Shown here: positions 7,656 to 16,784 of the stretch, one piece after another
How positions within the stretch are numbered: position 1 is the stretch's first letter
Layout of the letters: every line of letters starts with the position of its first letter
From: Coleofasciculus sp. FACHB-1120
GTDB taxonomy: Bacteria > Cyanobacteriota > Cyanobacteriia > Cyanobacteriales > FACHB-T130
DNA length: 35,849 bases
Direction: 5' to 3'
Assembly (NCBI RefSeq): GCF_014698845.1
Contig: NZ_JACJTV010000044.1
Location: forward strand, 1-35,849
Position numbers and translations under genes: made by a program
Notes under the pieces: generated by a model
Database searches by the model: none
Told to the model about the DNA's origin: nothing
What the model saw: only the letters and a program-made list of their open reading frames with translations

Positions 7656-8318
7656 ATGAAGTATAGTTTTATATTTTTTCTGAGTGGTATTTACCTAATT
7701 ATGCTTGGCTTGAGATTGGGTAATGCTAAATGGCTAATTTTATGGGCTGGTATTAGTTTTATTGCAGTAGGAGCAGCATACGGATGGTTGGGAGCTAAAG
7801 TATTTGGAAAACGGTCAGATGGAACGATGGCATGGCTGAATATATGCTTATTGATGCCCTACTTATTATTAACCTGGATAAGCTGGCATCTTCAAAGACT
7901 GATTGGGAAAGAGGAATGTTGTAACGAGATAGTACCTGGCATCTGGCTGGGTCGTAGAGTATTTCTTAATGAATTGCCCGATAATATCAGCTTAATAGTT
8001 GATTTAACAGCCGAATTCCCAGAACCCAAAAATGTTATTTCAGGAAGAGCCTATATCTGCGTTCCTACATTAGATACGTCTGTGGCAGATTATCAAATAT
8101 TCCAAAAATTGATTGATAAAATCTGTGCATGGCAAGGAAATATTTATATTCACTGTGCCCTTGGGCATGGACGTTCGGCAACAGTTGTTGCTGCTACCCT
8201 TGTTGCCAAGGGACTTGTGAATAATGCAAATCAAGCAGAAGCCTTGCTCAAAAATCAACGCCCTGGAATTGAGTTTAGTAAAGCTCAGCGGGACTTGCTG
8301 AAAAGGATAACTATTTAA
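7656..8318 (+). CDS. Membrane-anchored dual-specificity phosphatase
   Basis: A 220-residue protein with two or three amino-terminal membrane helices (about 4-45 and 60-77) and a cytosolic cysteine-phosphatase domain from about 90. The catalytic loop HCALGHGRS contains C167 and R173 (the CX5R signature). D140 in PTLDTS is the likely general acid. Such enzymes remove phosphate from tyrosine, serine/threonine, phosphoinositide-like or RNA 5' ends; the substrate here cannot be told. It is the last gene of the plus-strand accessory run. Its 3' end overlaps the convergent DUF423 gene by 8 bases. Confidence 0.8.
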   Translation: MKYSFIFFLSGIYLIMLGLRLGNAKWLILWAGISFIAVGAAYGWLGAKVFGKRSDGTMAWLNICLLMPYLLLTWISWHLQRLIGKEECCNEIVPGIWLGRRVFLNELPDNISLIVDLTAEFPEPKNVISGRAYICVPTLDTSVADYQIFQKLIDKICAWQGNIYIHCALGHGRSATVVAATLVAKGLVNNANQAEALLKNQRPGIEFSKAQRDLLKRITI

Positions 8319-8691
8319 AACTAAATGCGGCAACTGCCAAGCAACCCCATCCCACAATAAAGGCTACGCCTCCCAGTGGAGTAATTGCCCCTAGCCACTT
8401 TACACCCGTCAAACTCAAGGCATAAAGACTGCCTGAGAAAAGGACGACGCCAATGATGAAGGCATACCCTGCTGCTACAAGGGTTGACTGTGCTGCCTCG
8501 GCGCGACTTAATAATAATGCCACCAGTAGCAAAGCTAATGCGTGATACATCTGATAACGGGCACCCGTCTCAAAGATTTCTGCCGCCCGTTCGCTGAGCT
8601 TTTCTTTCAAAGCGTGAGAGGCAAAAGCACCGGCGGCGACGGACAATCCGCCTAAGATAGAGGCAATGCATAAAAAAATCTGTGTCATCAT
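8311..8691 (-). CDS. DUF423 family membrane protein
   Basis: A 126-residue integral membrane protein with four predicted helices and the family hallmarks GAFASHALK near 22-30, FETGARYQMYHALALL near 40-55, and FSGSLYALSLTG near 85-96. DUF423 (YgdD/YwdK-like) proteins are widespread inner-membrane proteins without an established function. Two adjacent ATG codons at 8686-8691 are possible starts. The stop overlaps that of the phosphatase gene on the other strand. It is co-directional with the following small membrane protein at 8706. Confidence 0.88.
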   Translation of the reverse strand: MMTQIFLCIASILGGLSVAAGAFASHALKEKLSERAAEIFETGARYQMYHALALLLVALLLSRAEAAQSTLVAAGYAFIIGVVLFSGSLYALSLTGVKWLGAITPLGGVAFIVGWGCLAVAAFSFK

Positions 8692-8705
8692 AATTTTAAC
8701 TACTC

Positions 8706-9128
8706 TTATCTCAGCAGGAAGTAATACGAAACTCCTCCTTCCTCACTTACTTTAAAGTTAGCATCGTACTCTTTAGCTCTATCATCTAAATACTCTTTTG
8801 CCTCCGCTGCTGTTAGCTTCGCCTCCATTGCAAATTGTAAGGTAGTGATATTCCCACTCCCTTCTTTTAGTAGCTGGTAAAAGGTAGACTGGAGGCGATC
8901 GCGTGTTTCTTTCGAGTGTTGTTTCCGCAATCCCCACACCAGCCACCCTCCAAGGGCTACCGCTGGGAGTCCTAAAACTAGACCCCCGATGGCAGCGTCT
9001 CCATCTTCCTGTTTATCCTCCGGGCTAGCATTCGGATTCGGCATGGCAAAAACAATGAGCGGAATCATTAGCAAAATACCGCCGAATGTTAGTAGCAAGC
9101 CCGCAGACAGTTTTTTGATGAGCTTCAT
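8706..9128 (-). CDS. Conserved-looking small membrane protein
   Basis: The 140 residues start with a signal-anchor-like helix (about 9-29), a short acidic loop, a second hydrophobic segment (about 46-67) and then a soluble helical tail. The tail contains TTLQFAMEAKLTAAEAKEYLDDRAKEYDANF, shown here only to point to its helix-turn-helix-like helices, and ends VSYYFLLR. I do not recognise a named family. The tail resembles winged-helix segments appended to cyanobacterial membrane proteins, which is only an inference. It lies between chlM and the DUF423 gene on the same strand. Confidence 0.65.
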   Translation of the reverse strand: MKLIKKLSAGLLLTFGGILLMIPLIVFAMPNPNASPEDKQEDGDAAIGGLVLGLPAVALGGWLVWGLRKQHSKETRDRLQSTFYQLLKEGSGNITTLQFAMEAKLTAAEAKEYLDDRAKEYDANFKVSEEGGVSYYFLLR

Positions 9129-9169
9129 GGTGCCCAGCTGATGTTGTCAATACAGCCGCGATCTTAACC

Positions 9170-9856
9170 TTACTTTCGCGTGGCTTCCAGTATGCGAGAA
9201 AAGTAAAAGCGAGTCTTCGTCATTCCTTGCCGCTGAATCGAAAAACCGTTACTTTCTAGAATTTTGACGATATCAGCCTCTCGGTGCAAATAAGCACGAG
9301 TGGCTTTGCTGGCACCGGGGAAAAAACTGCCAATTTTTTTGAGCAAACTGAGGGCTAAAGTTTTCGGCGCAAAGCTGAGAATTATCCGAGATTCTGCCAT
9401 AGAAGTGAGATGGGAAATCATCTCGGCGGCTTTGTCTTGGGGATAGTGAATTAGCACGTCTAAGCAAATAACCGTGTGATATTTACCACTTAATGCTTCT
9501 AAATCTTGTACGGTGAAAGTCGGATTGCTAATGTTGCCTAGAACTGCCTCTGCTCTTTCCTTGGCTTCTCCCACCATTTTTTCGGAGATATCGCTGGCAT
9601 AGACTTTGGCACCCGCTTCGGCGAGGGGGATGCTGAGGCTACCGACGCCACAACCCGCATCACAAATGGATAGATTGGCTAGATTGTCATCGGCTTTCAG
9701 CCAGCTTAGTACGGTATCGACTGTCTGCTGATGTCCTTCGCGGATGTCCAATTGGACTTTATTAACTTCACCATCGCCGTAAATGCGTCTCCAGCGATCG
9801 AATCCGGTGGAGTTGAAATAGTCTTTGACAATTGTTTTATCGTCTGCTGCGTTCAT
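9170..9856 (-). CDS. chlM: Magnesium-protoporphyrin IX methyltransferase
   Basis: ChlM transfers a methyl group from SAM to the ring-C propionate of Mg-protoporphyrin IX, in the chlorophyll branch after magnesium chelatase. Evidence is the family-specific YFNSTGFDRWRRIYGDGEVN near the amino end, the SAM-binding DAGCGVGSLSIPLA, CLDVLIHYP, and the FSPG-like helix with YLHREADI near the carboxy end. The ATG at 9856 gives 228 residues, close to the usual length. An upstream ATG at 9901 would add 15 unrelated-looking residues. Neither has a clear ribosome-binding site. It is a single gene here, not in a chlorophyll operon. Confidence 0.92.
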   Translation of the reverse strand: MNAADDKTIVKDYFNSTGFDRWRRIYGDGEVNKVQLDIREGHQQTVDTVLSWLKADDNLANLSICDAGCGVGSLSIPLAEAGAKVYASDISEKMVGEAKERAEAVLGNISNPTFTVQDLEALSGKYHTVICLDVLIHYPQDKAAEMISHLTSMAESRIILSFAPKTLALSLLKKIGSFFPGASKATRAYLHREADIVKILESNGFSIQRQGMTKTRFYFSRILEATRK

Positions 9857-9907
9857 GAAATTGGATTTTATCGAAGTGTTCCCAACGGTTAAACTTACCA
9901 TTTATAC

Positions 9908-9958
9908 GAACCGCAGAGGACGCAGAGGAGGAGAGGAAGAGGAGAGGAAGAGGAGAGG
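9908..9958 (+). repeat. Purine-rich low-complexity repeat
   Basis: A CGCAGAGGACGCAGAGG segment is followed by an 11-base unit (GAGGAAGAGGA) repeated about 2.3 times. It sits between chlM and nagA, both on the minus strand. The CGCAGAGGACGCAGAG phrase resembles a dispersed repeat common in cyanobacterial genomes. No function is inferred. Confidence 0.6.
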
Positions 9959-9969
9959 CATTGCTTATT

Positions 9970-11244
9970 TTAGGCATTGGGCAATAAGCGCTGCCAGGTT
10001 AGTTCGTTAGTTGATTCGTCTAGATGCCAGCGCAGCAGTTGATGAGCGGGTTGGCTGAGGTAGGGGCTAGTTTTGTTGTTTTTCTGGCGATCGCGTTTTG
10101 ACGGTTCTTTGAGTAAGCCTATGGCGCGACGGGGGGATTCTGTGGCAAGGGCGATCGCAGTCTCGACTTCACAAATCCCCCAGCGCACTAAATTTTGTAC
10201 TCCGACTAGCAGCGGCAATGTTGTCCCGGAGAGGGTTCCATCTCGCAGGCGTGCGGTGCCGTTTTTCACTTCTATCTGCCGCGTATCCCACGGATAAATG
10301 CCATCGGGGAGTCCCAAGGGTGCTAAGGCATCGCTAACCAAGAAAATTCCTTGCTCAGATAGCTCCCCCTGCTGCCCCTGGTTTAGGGAGGTAGAACTGG
10401 CGCGTAGCAGCAGCTGAATCATTGTCTGAGAGACGTGCTGACCATCGGCAATTAAACCACACTGTACTGCTGGATGAACCAGGGCGGCTCCTAATAAGCC
10501 GGGTTCGCGGTGATGTAATCCGGGCATGGCATTGAAGGCATGAGTCACCATCGACGCCCCCAGTTTGAAAGCTTGCTGCGCTTGGGCTTCAGTGGCTTGG
10601 GAGTGTCCCAGACTGACGGTGATCCCAAGACTTCGCAAATACGCGATCGCTTCCCCAGTCCTATCTAACTCTGGTGCCAAAGTAATCGCTTTCACGATAC
10701 CCGCATAATCCCCTAAAACCCGTTTCACGTTGTCAATCGTCAACGGCAATAGGTACTCGGCGGGGTGTGCGCCTCGCTTCTGGGGATTGAGAAATGGCCC
10801 TTCCAAATGCACTCCCAAAATCTGGGCAGTAGCTCGATCCTGGTTCGGGGAAGCGACAAAATTGGAGAAAATAGAGAGCGATCGCTGAATGTTTTCAACC
10901 GATGTTGTAACGATGGTTGGTAAAAATCCATCAACGCCCTGATTCCAGAGAAATTTACAAATTTCCGGTAGCTTATCGCAATTTTCCAGATTCAATTCTG
11001 GAAATGCCAACCCCAACGCCCCATTAATCTGCAAATCGACACCACCCAGAGACACCCAATCTCCCTCTACATCCAGCACTTGCAAATCCTCAGGTGGAAC
11101 CATTTTGAAGACAGTCTCCATTGACAGAATTTGCTCAATCCTGCCCTGATGAATCCAAATCTGCTGTAAGCTTTCGTAGCCTCGGAATCGAGCATTGCGA
11201 ATCACGATTGGGGCAGTCATGGATAGCGTTGTTGCGTCTGTCAT
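9970..11244 (-). CDS. nagA: N-acetylglucosamine-6-phosphate deacetylase
   Basis: NagA hydrolyses N-acetylglucosamine-6-phosphate to glucosamine-6-phosphate and acetate, feeding cell-wall amino sugar recycling. The protein belongs to the amidohydrolase superfamily. It has VSLGGVDLQINGALG near the start of the barrel, HLEGPFLNPQKRGAH, the metal-binding VSLGHSQAT and THAFNAMPGLHHREPG, and SDALAPLG with the catalytic aspartate. Its length (about 424 residues) is slightly above the usual 380-400, because of a carboxy-terminal tail after SPRRAIGL. The ATG at 11244 is preferred over the preceding GTG. It is divergent from purE. Confidence 0.9.
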   Translation of the reverse strand: MTDATTLSMTAPIVIRNARFRGYESLQQIWIHQGRIEQILSMETVFKMVPPEDLQVLDVEGDWVSLGGVDLQINGALGLAFPELNLENCDKLPEICKFLWNQGVDGFLPTIVTTSVENIQRSLSIFSNFVASPNQDRATAQILGVHLEGPFLNPQKRGAHPAEYLLPLTIDNVKRVLGDYAGIVKAITLAPELDRTGEAIAYLRSLGITVSLGHSQATEAQAQQAFKLGASMVTHAFNAMPGLHHREPGLLGAALVHPAVQCGLIADGQHVSQTMIQLLLRASSTSLNQGQQGELSEQGIFLVSDALAPLGLPDGIYPWDTRQIEVKNGTARLRDGTLSGTTLPLLVGVQNLVRWGICEVETAIALATESPRRAIGLLKEPSKRDRQKNNKTSPYLSQPAHQLLRWHLDESTNELTWQRLLPNA

Positions 11245-11293
11245 CACTTTTGCGACAAGATACCTAAATTCGGGCAGACACCAGTTTATCTAA

Positions 11294-11341
11294 CAACCAA
11301 CTGTAAAGACACGGCAGTGCCGTCTTCCTACCAACCAACTG
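11294..11341. repeat. Palindromic repeat with flanking 10-base duplication
   Basis: A near-palindrome (about 11304-11331, core AAGACACGGCAGTGCCGTCTT) lies between nagA and purE. It is flanked by identical CAACCAACTG at 11294-11303 and 11332-11341. The arms resemble the palindrome at 19323. The flanking direct repeats look like a target-site duplication left by insertion of a small palindromic element. Confidence 0.7.
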
Positions 11342-11356
11342 ATAACTCACGAAAAA

Positions 11357-11878
11357 ATGACTCAACCGTTAATTGGCATCATCATGGGTAGCGATTCCGA
11401 TTTGCCCACAATGCAAGGCGCGATCGCAATTTGTGAAGAATTTGGCGTCGGCTGCGAAGTCGCCATCGTCTCTGCCCACCGTACCCCGGAACGGATGGTG
11501 GAATACGCCCAACAAGCCCACCAGCGCGGCATCAAAGTGATTATCGCCGGTGCCGGTGGTGCTGCCCATCTCCCCGGTATGGTAGCGTCTCTAACACCCT
11601 TGCCAGTAATCGGGGTGCCAGTCGCCAGCCGTCACTTGCAGGGCGTTGATTCTCTCTATTCCATCGTGCAAATGCCAGCAGGGATTCCCGTCGCGACTGT
11701 CGCGATTGGCAATGCGAAAAATGCCGGTTTGTTGGCTGTGCAAATCTTGGCATCCCACCAGCCAGAATTACTCGAACGAGTGCAGCAATATCGCCGCAGT
11801 TTAAATGATTCCGTGATGGAGAAACAGCAGCTTCTGGATGAAATCGGCTATAAGCAGTATTTGGAGAAGATGCCCTAA
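11357..11878 (+). CDS. purE: N5-carboxyaminoimidazole ribonucleotide mutase
   Basis: PurE class I converts N5-CAIR to CAIR in de novo purine synthesis. The 173-residue protein has the family motifs in order: GSDSDLPTM near 11-19, SAHRTPERM near 40-48 with the catalytic histidine, [12 protein letters not shown] near 64-75, [18 protein letters not shown], and the carboxy-terminal helix. Length matches bacterial PurE. No purK is adjacent. The nagA-purE gap contains a palindromic repeat insertion that would lie in its promoter region. Confidence 0.95.
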   Translation: MTQPLIGIIMGSDSDLPTMQGAIAICEEFGVGCEVAIVSAHRTPERMVEYAQQAHQRGIKVIIAGAGGAAHLPGMVASLTPLPVIGVPVASRHLQGVDSLYSIVQMPAGIPVATVAIGNAKNAGLLAVQILASHQPELLERVQQYRRSLNDSVMEKQQLLDEIGYKQYLEKMP

Positions 11879-12642
11879 TTTTAAGGGCGAGTCGGTTGTT
11901 TTTTAGGCTTGGGTGGGTAGGAGAAACGGCTGAAATCTCAAGAATAATTTTTTGATGCCAACCACTTTCTTTATCGATAGCGAGGTACGTTTAGCGGAAC
12001 TGAAGGGACGACAGGGGAAGATTTTTTGAGATTTAGCCCAACTCTATCCATTGAGCGTTTCGCGCTTAAAGCAAAGTTTAATCTTGTCCGATAAAAGCTT
12101 GCAAGCTTGATTTTTACTATTTTTGTAACAGTTTTTATTTACTAGTAAAATATAAAATAAAAAAATTGCATTTTATTTATATATAAACTTTTTAAGAAAG
12201 CATTTTTTGGAACAAAGTAATTGCTTGATTAAAGTTTCTATAAAATTGGGATTTCCGGAAAAATTCAAGCTTCTGAAGTGGAGATGAATTCATTGAATAA
12301 ATTTTAGCCCTTTTTGAGTCATCCCCCTATAGATGGATATAACCTGAGTTGGCTACAAATTCGCTCAAACTCCCGTGATTTCTAGTTCCAACAGAGTTTT
12401 GCGGGTTGAGATCCCAGACCCAGAATCTAAAAATGTAATCCTCGATACAGAATTTCCCCCCTCGGAAAATACAAAATCTTAAGATTTCCCAGACCAATTA
12501 GCCATTCCCTCTAGATGTTGATAAAGGAAAAAATCCCTAATGAGTTGCCAGTAAGGTTTTGTCATATACTCACTTCAAATGACTGGATTTACTGATTTTT
12601 GACTAAACCGATGGATGTGTCGGACTGATTGAGGAAAGCGCA
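11879..12642. other. Long A/T-rich leader upstream of the ammonium transporter
   Basis: About 760 bases without a supported gene. 12115-12190 is very A/T-rich. A 24-codon frame beginning near 11955 (MPTTFFIDSEV...) could be a decayed fragment but nothing supports expression. The useful element is the NtcA box at 12434-12449. The remainder up to the transporter start would be a 5' leader of roughly 160 bases if transcription starts about 40 bases past the box. Confidence 0.5.
12434..12449 (+). promoter_or_regulatory. Candidate NtcA binding site
   Basis: TGTAATCCTCGATACA matches the full palindromic consensus TGTA-N8-TACA of the global nitrogen regulator NtcA. About 21 bases after it comes TACAAA(AT), a weak -10-like sequence at the spacing expected of an NtcA-activated class II promoter. 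It is about 195 bases upstream of the ammonium transporter, a classical NtcA target. Confidence 0.7.
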
Positions 12643-12645
12643 GTG

Positions 12646-14256
12646 ATGATGTCTAAATTAATGCTCAAAAAGAAGAAGTCGAAAGCCAAAAAGAAGCGAT
12701 TGTCTTCTAATTGGCAAGTCCAATCTCCCCGGACTGCCATGATGTTTAAGCAGTTGCAAACTGTCATTAAGCGGCTGACGCCAAGTTGGCAAGCTTGCAT
12801 TCCCATCGCCACTTTGATTGTGATGGTGTGGGGTTATGCAGCAGTCGCCCAGGATGCTCCGGCGGCTGAGGGACCGACGACAGCCGAGCTAAAAGTAGCG
12901 CTAGACACCCTATGGGTAGCGATCGCTGCCTTCCTGGTGTTCTTCATGAACGCTGGTTTTTGTATGTTAGAAACTGGCTTCTGTCGCCAGAAAAACGCGG
13001 TCAACGTTCTTGCCAAAAACTTGATTGTGTTTGCTCTAGCGACCGTCGCTTTTTGGGCGATTGGTTTTGGCTTGATGTTCGGGGACGGCAATCCCTTCAT
13101 TGGTCTAAATGGGTGGTTTTTGAGCGGAGCCGATAACAGCCCCGCCACCAACGATGCCTATCAAGGTGTTTTCAGCTCTCTGAAATGGGCTGGCGTTCCC
13201 CTCGCTGCTAAGTTTTTGTTCCAGCTAGTATTTGCCGGAACAGCCGCCACGATTGTTTCTGGAGCGGTTGCAGAACGGATTAAGTTTGTAGACTTCTTAA
13301 TCTTCAGTCTCTTATTGGTAGGGATTGCCTACCCGCTCACCGGACACTGGGTCTGGGGCGGTGGCTGGCTGCAAACCAGAGGCTTCTGGGATTTCGCGGG
13401 TTGCACGGTCGTTCACTCAGTGGGTGGCTGGGCAGCTTTGATGGGAGCCGCATTCTTAGGGCCACGGCTTGGTAAATATCAAGACGGGCAAAGCGTTGCT
13501 TTCCCTGGTCATAACCTGAGCATTGCCACCTTGGGCACTTTGATTCTCTGGTTGGGCTGGTTTGGTTTCAATCCAGGCTCCACAATGGCTGCCGATGCAA
13601 ACGCCATTACTCACATTGCCCTGACAACCAACATGGGGGCTGCTGCGGGTGCAATCTCCGCTACCGCCACGGCTTGGCTGTATTTGGGTAAACCGGATCT
13701 GTCGATGATTATCAACGGCGTCCTGGCTGGCTTGGTTGCGGTGACAGCTTCCTGTGCTTTCATCAGCCTTGGCAGTGCTTTGATTATTGGTCTGGTTGGG
13801 GGAGTATTAGTCGTTTTCGCAGTTACTTTCTTTGACAAAATCAAAATTGATGACCCGGTGGGTGCGACCTCAGTTCACCTAGTTTGCGGCATCTGGGGGA
13901 CTTTGGCAGTGGGTTTATTTGCTGCTGGCCCTGGTGTCTATTCCTGGTACGGTGAGGGTCTTGGCCCAACCAAGGGGTTATTGCTCGGTGGTGGTCTCGG
14001 ACAGTTCATCACTCAACTGATTGGTGTTGTCACAGTGGGAGGCATAACCGTTCTACTCAGTACAATCTTCTGGCTGGCGCTGAAAGCGACCCTCGGTATC
14101 CGAGTCACTCCAGAAGAGGAGTTTGAAGGTTTGGATATCGGCGAACACGGTATGGAAGCCTACAGTGGATTCCTTAAGGAAGGAAGCTCTAGTGGATTTT
14201 CTGATACTGGTAAGCACGGTGGAATGCCGAATTCACCGGGTGAATACGTCAAGTAA
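12646..14256 (+). CDS. amt: Ammonium transporter (Amt family)
   Basis: An Amt/Mep/Rh channel that takes up ammonium across the plasma membrane. After a lysine-rich start ([10 protein letters not shown]) and a signal-like helix ending near AVAQ, the protein has eleven predicted membrane spans. Hallmarks are [60 protein letters not shown] (first pore histidine), GWFGFNPGS and [15 protein letters not shown] (second pore histidine). At about 536 residues it is complete; the extra length is the amino-terminal leader. GAGGA precedes the start region; GTG at 12643, or the ATGs at 12646 and 12649, are all possible. Regulation by nitrogen supply is likely from the upstream NtcA box. A terminator follows. 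Confidence 0.94.
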   Translation: MMSKLMLKKKKSKAKKKRLSSNWQVQSPRTAMMFKQLQTVIKRLTPSWQACIPIATLIVMVWGYAAVAQDAPAAEGPTTAELKVALDTLWVAIAAFLVFFMNAGFCMLETGFCRQKNAVNVLAKNLIVFALATVAFWAIGFGLMFGDGNPFIGLNGWFLSGADNSPATNDAYQGVFSSLKWAGVPLAAKFLFQLVFAGTAATIVSGAVAERIKFVDFLIFSLLLVGIAYPLTGHWVWGGGWLQTRGFWDFAGCTVVHSVGGWAALMGAAFLGPRLGKYQDGQSVAFPGHNLSIATLGTLILWLGWFGFNPGSTMAADANAITHIALTTNMGAAAGAISATATAWLYLGKPDLSMIINGVLAGLVAVTASCAFISLGSALIIGLVGGVLVVFAVTFFDKIKIDDPVGATSVHLVCGIWGTLAVGLFAAGPGVYSWYGEGLGPTKGLLLGGGLGQFITQLIGVVTVGGITVLLSTIFWLALKATLGIRVTPEEEFEGLDIGEHGMEAYSGFLKEGSSSGFSDTGKHGGMPNSPGEYVK

Positions 14257-14316
14257 CGACAGATAAGCCAAAAGAAAACATTTTCCTCTTTTGAGTTTTG
14301 TCTTTTCCCAATAGAG

Positions 14317-14373
14317 TCCGCCAAAATTCCCAACGATATAGAAGCTCTGGGAATTAGGCGGATTTCTTTTTTT
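14317..14373 (+). terminator. Rho-independent terminator of the ammonium transporter
   Basis: TCCGCC-AAAATTCCCA pairs with TGGGAATTAGGCGGA across a loop of about 18 bases, followed by TTTCTTTTTTT. It begins about 60 bases after the transporter stop. Stem and T-run are both convincing. Confidence 0.85.
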
Positions 14374-14551
14374 CATCTATCTGTGGGTGGAAAGTTGATG
14401 AGCAACCCCGTTCGTTTAGATAATTCCACTACAGAATTGCCCTGATTGAAATTGATGCAATCAGATTCATTTGCTTAAGAATCGCGATCGCTCGATTTGT
14501 GGATGCTAGCAATTTAAGATTAAATTCAACCTTTGCTGAATCTGATTTAGT

Positions 14552-15418
14552 GTGTCCACTCGCTCGAAAACCTTTCTTCCGGCTTGGGCGCTCTTGTCCC
14601 TAGCTACCAACGGGTTGCTGATGCTAACAGTAATTTTGTTGCTGAATCGGGATCGGTGGCTGTCAGCTAGGTTACAAGCTAGCGAAGCTACACCTGTAGA
14701 GCCGATCCCAGAAGACATCTCTACTAGCCTGCTGACGAAAACACTGCCTGTCACACCTGCGTTAGGGCCGCGCCACCAGCTGAATTACGCTCAGTGGGTG
14801 ACGCTGCTCAGGCAAGAAGCGGAGGTAGCCGCAACCAAAAATCCCAAACATTTAACCGTACTGGCTGGGGATTCGCTCAGTCTGTGGTTTCCTTCGGAGC
14901 TATTGCCCACAGAGCGCACTTGGCTCAATCAAGGAATTTCTGGAGATACTTCGGGGGGTTTGCTCAACCGATTGGATGTGTTGGACGAAACTCAACCGGA
15001 AATGATCTTGGTGATGATTGGCATTAACGACCTGATCCGAGGAGTGGGGGATCGGAGAATCTTGGCGAACCAACGACAGATTATTCGCTACCTGCGACGG
15101 GTTCATCCCCAAGCACAGATTGTTGTGCAGTCGATTTTGCCCCACGGCGGTAAAAAGTCAACCTGGGTGGGACGCGATCGCCTGATTCGGATTCCCAACA
15201 GTCGCATCCGCGAACTAAACCGACAACTGGGCGCGATCGCTCGTTCGGAATCTGCCAGCTATCTCGATCTCTATCCCCTATTCGTCGATGGCAATGGTAA
15301 TATACATCCCGAACTGACGACGGATGGCTTGCATCTAAGCCCTCAAGGCTATGTTATTTGGCGCTATGCCCTTCAATTCTTCATGCAGGTGGAAACAGAA
15401 ACCAGCAAAGCTAATTAG
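14552..15418 (+). CDS. SGNH/GDSL-type hydrolase
   Basis: A 288-residue protein with an amino-terminal membrane anchor (about 9-31), then an SGNH hydrolase domain. Block I is LAGDSLSLW with catalytic S108. GISGDTSGG is block II, IGINDLIRG is block III (asparagine of the oxyanion hole), and DGLHLSPQGY holds the catalytic Asp/His near 268-271. Such enzymes act as esterases or lipases, or on acetylated glycans at the cell envelope; the substrate is unknown. The start is GTG, the first possible in this frame after the upstream stop, with no clear ribosome-binding site. ispH follows about 100 bases later on the same strand. Confidence 0.82.
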   Translation: MSTRSKTFLPAWALLSLATNGLLMLTVILLLNRDRWLSARLQASEATPVEPIPEDISTSLLTKTLPVTPALGPRHQLNYAQWVTLLRQEAEVAATKNPKHLTVLAGDSLSLWFPSELLPTERTWLNQGISGDTSGGLLNRLDVLDETQPEMILVMIGINDLIRGVGDRRILANQRQIIRYLRRVHPQAQIVVQSILPHGGKKSTWVGRDRLIRIPNSRIRELNRQLGAIARSESASYLDLYPLFVDGNGNIHPELTTDGLHLSPQGYVIWRYALQFFMQVETETSKAN

Positions 15419-15515
15419 AAAATCCTGGCTTTGACTTTGTTGGGTAACGCCAGCTGAGCGTCCAGGCATTTTATGATCGACGAGGAACCACCAGAATGAG
15501 AGAGGAAACGGCTGC

Positions 15516-16721
15516 ATGGATACAAAAGCCTTCAAACGGTCATTAAACAGTTCTGAGAACTACCATCGCAAGGGCTTTGGTCATCAAGAGGAAGTCGCTG
15601 GTGTCCTCAAATCCGAGTATCAGAGCCATCTCATTCAGGAAATTCGGGAAAACAACTACACCTTGAAACGCGGTGATGTCACTATCCGGTTAGCCGAATC
15701 GTTTGGTTTTTGCTGGGGTGTGGAACGCGCCGTCGCAATGGCTTATGAAACCCGCCAGCACTTCCCGACCGAACAGATTTGGATTACCAATGAAATTATT
15801 CACAACCCTTCTGTGAATCAGCGCTTGCGCGACATGAAAGTAGGGTTTATCTCAATCGAGAAAGGCGAAAAAGACTTCTCTGTTGTCGATACGGGGGACG
15901 TGGTGATTTTACCGGCATTTGGTGCTAGCGTTCAGGAAATGCAACTGCTCAACGACAAGGGTTGCAAGATTGTGGATACAACCTGTCCTTGGGTTTCTAA
16001 AGTTTGGAATACGGTCGAAAAGCACAAGAAAAAAGCTTACACCTCGATCATTCACGGCAAATACAATCACGAAGAAACCGTCGCCACCAGTTCTTTTGCT
16101 GATAAGTATTTGATCGTGCTGAATCTGGCACAAGCGGAGTATGTCTCCGACTACATTCTCAATGGTGGGAATCGCGACGAATTTATGACAAAATTCAGCC
16201 GCGCTTGCTCAGATGGATTCGATCCCGACACTGATTTAGAGCGGATTGGCATTGCTAATCAAACCACGATGCTCAAGAGCGAAACCGAGCTAATCGGCAA
16301 GCTATTTGAGCGCACCATGATGAGAAAGTATGGGCCAAGCGAGTTAAACGAGCATTTCCAAAGCTTCAACACCATCTGTGACGCCACTCAAGAGCGGCAA
16401 GATGCCATGTTTCAGCTAGTCGATGAAAAGCTAGATGTCATGGTGGTGATTGGGGGGTTCAATTCGTCCAATACGACGCACTTACAAGAAATTGCCATTG
16501 AGCGGAAAATTCCTTCCTATCACATCGATAGTGCCGAGCGAATTGGCCCTGGCAATCGTGTGGAGCATAAGCCGCTGGGTGGCGATTTGAAAGTTCAGGA
16601 AAATTGGCTACCCGCTGGTCCCATTGTGGTAGGGGTTACTTCTGGAGCCTCAACTCCCGATAAGGTGGTGGAGGATACGATCGAGAGGATTTTTGAGCTG
16701 AAAGTGGCTGCGATGGTTTAA
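15516..16721 (+). CDS. ispH: 4-hydroxy-3-methylbut-2-enyl diphosphate reductase
   Basis: IspH is the last enzyme of the MEP isoprenoid pathway, reducing HMBPP to IPP and DMAPP with a 4Fe-4S cluster. The 401-residue form is the long cyanobacterial/plant type. The three cluster cysteines lie in [22 protein letters not shown] and [12 protein letters not shown]. Substrate-binding histidines lie in IIHNPSVN and [11 protein letters not shown], and [11 protein letters not shown] is also present. AGAGAGGAAA precedes the ATG. The products feed carotenoid, phytol, plastoquinone and tocopherol synthesis, which links it loosely to chlM, ubiD and HPPD in this window. Confidence 0.95.
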   Translation: MDTKAFKRSLNSSENYHRKGFGHQEEVAGVLKSEYQSHLIQEIRENNYTLKRGDVTIRLAESFGFCWGVERAVAMAYETRQHFPTEQIWITNEIIHNPSVNQRLRDMKVGFISIEKGEKDFSVVDTGDVVILPAFGASVQEMQLLNDKGCKIVDTTCPWVSKVWNTVEKHKKKAYTSIIHGKYNHEETVATSSFADKYLIVLNLAQAEYVSDYILNGGNRDEFMTKFSRACSDGFDPDTDLERIGIANQTTMLKSETELIGKLFERTMMRKYGPSELNEHFQSFNTICDATQERQDAMFQLVDEKLDVMVVIGGFNSSNTTHLQEIAIERKIPSYHIDSAERIGPGNRVEHKPLGGDLKVQENWLPAGPIVVGVTSGASTPDKVVEDTIERIFELKVAAMV

Positions 16722-16784
16722 CAAAATTAGGGAATAGATTAGTTGCGAGTTTTGAGTTTTGATTTCAAGAGAAACTCAAAACTT

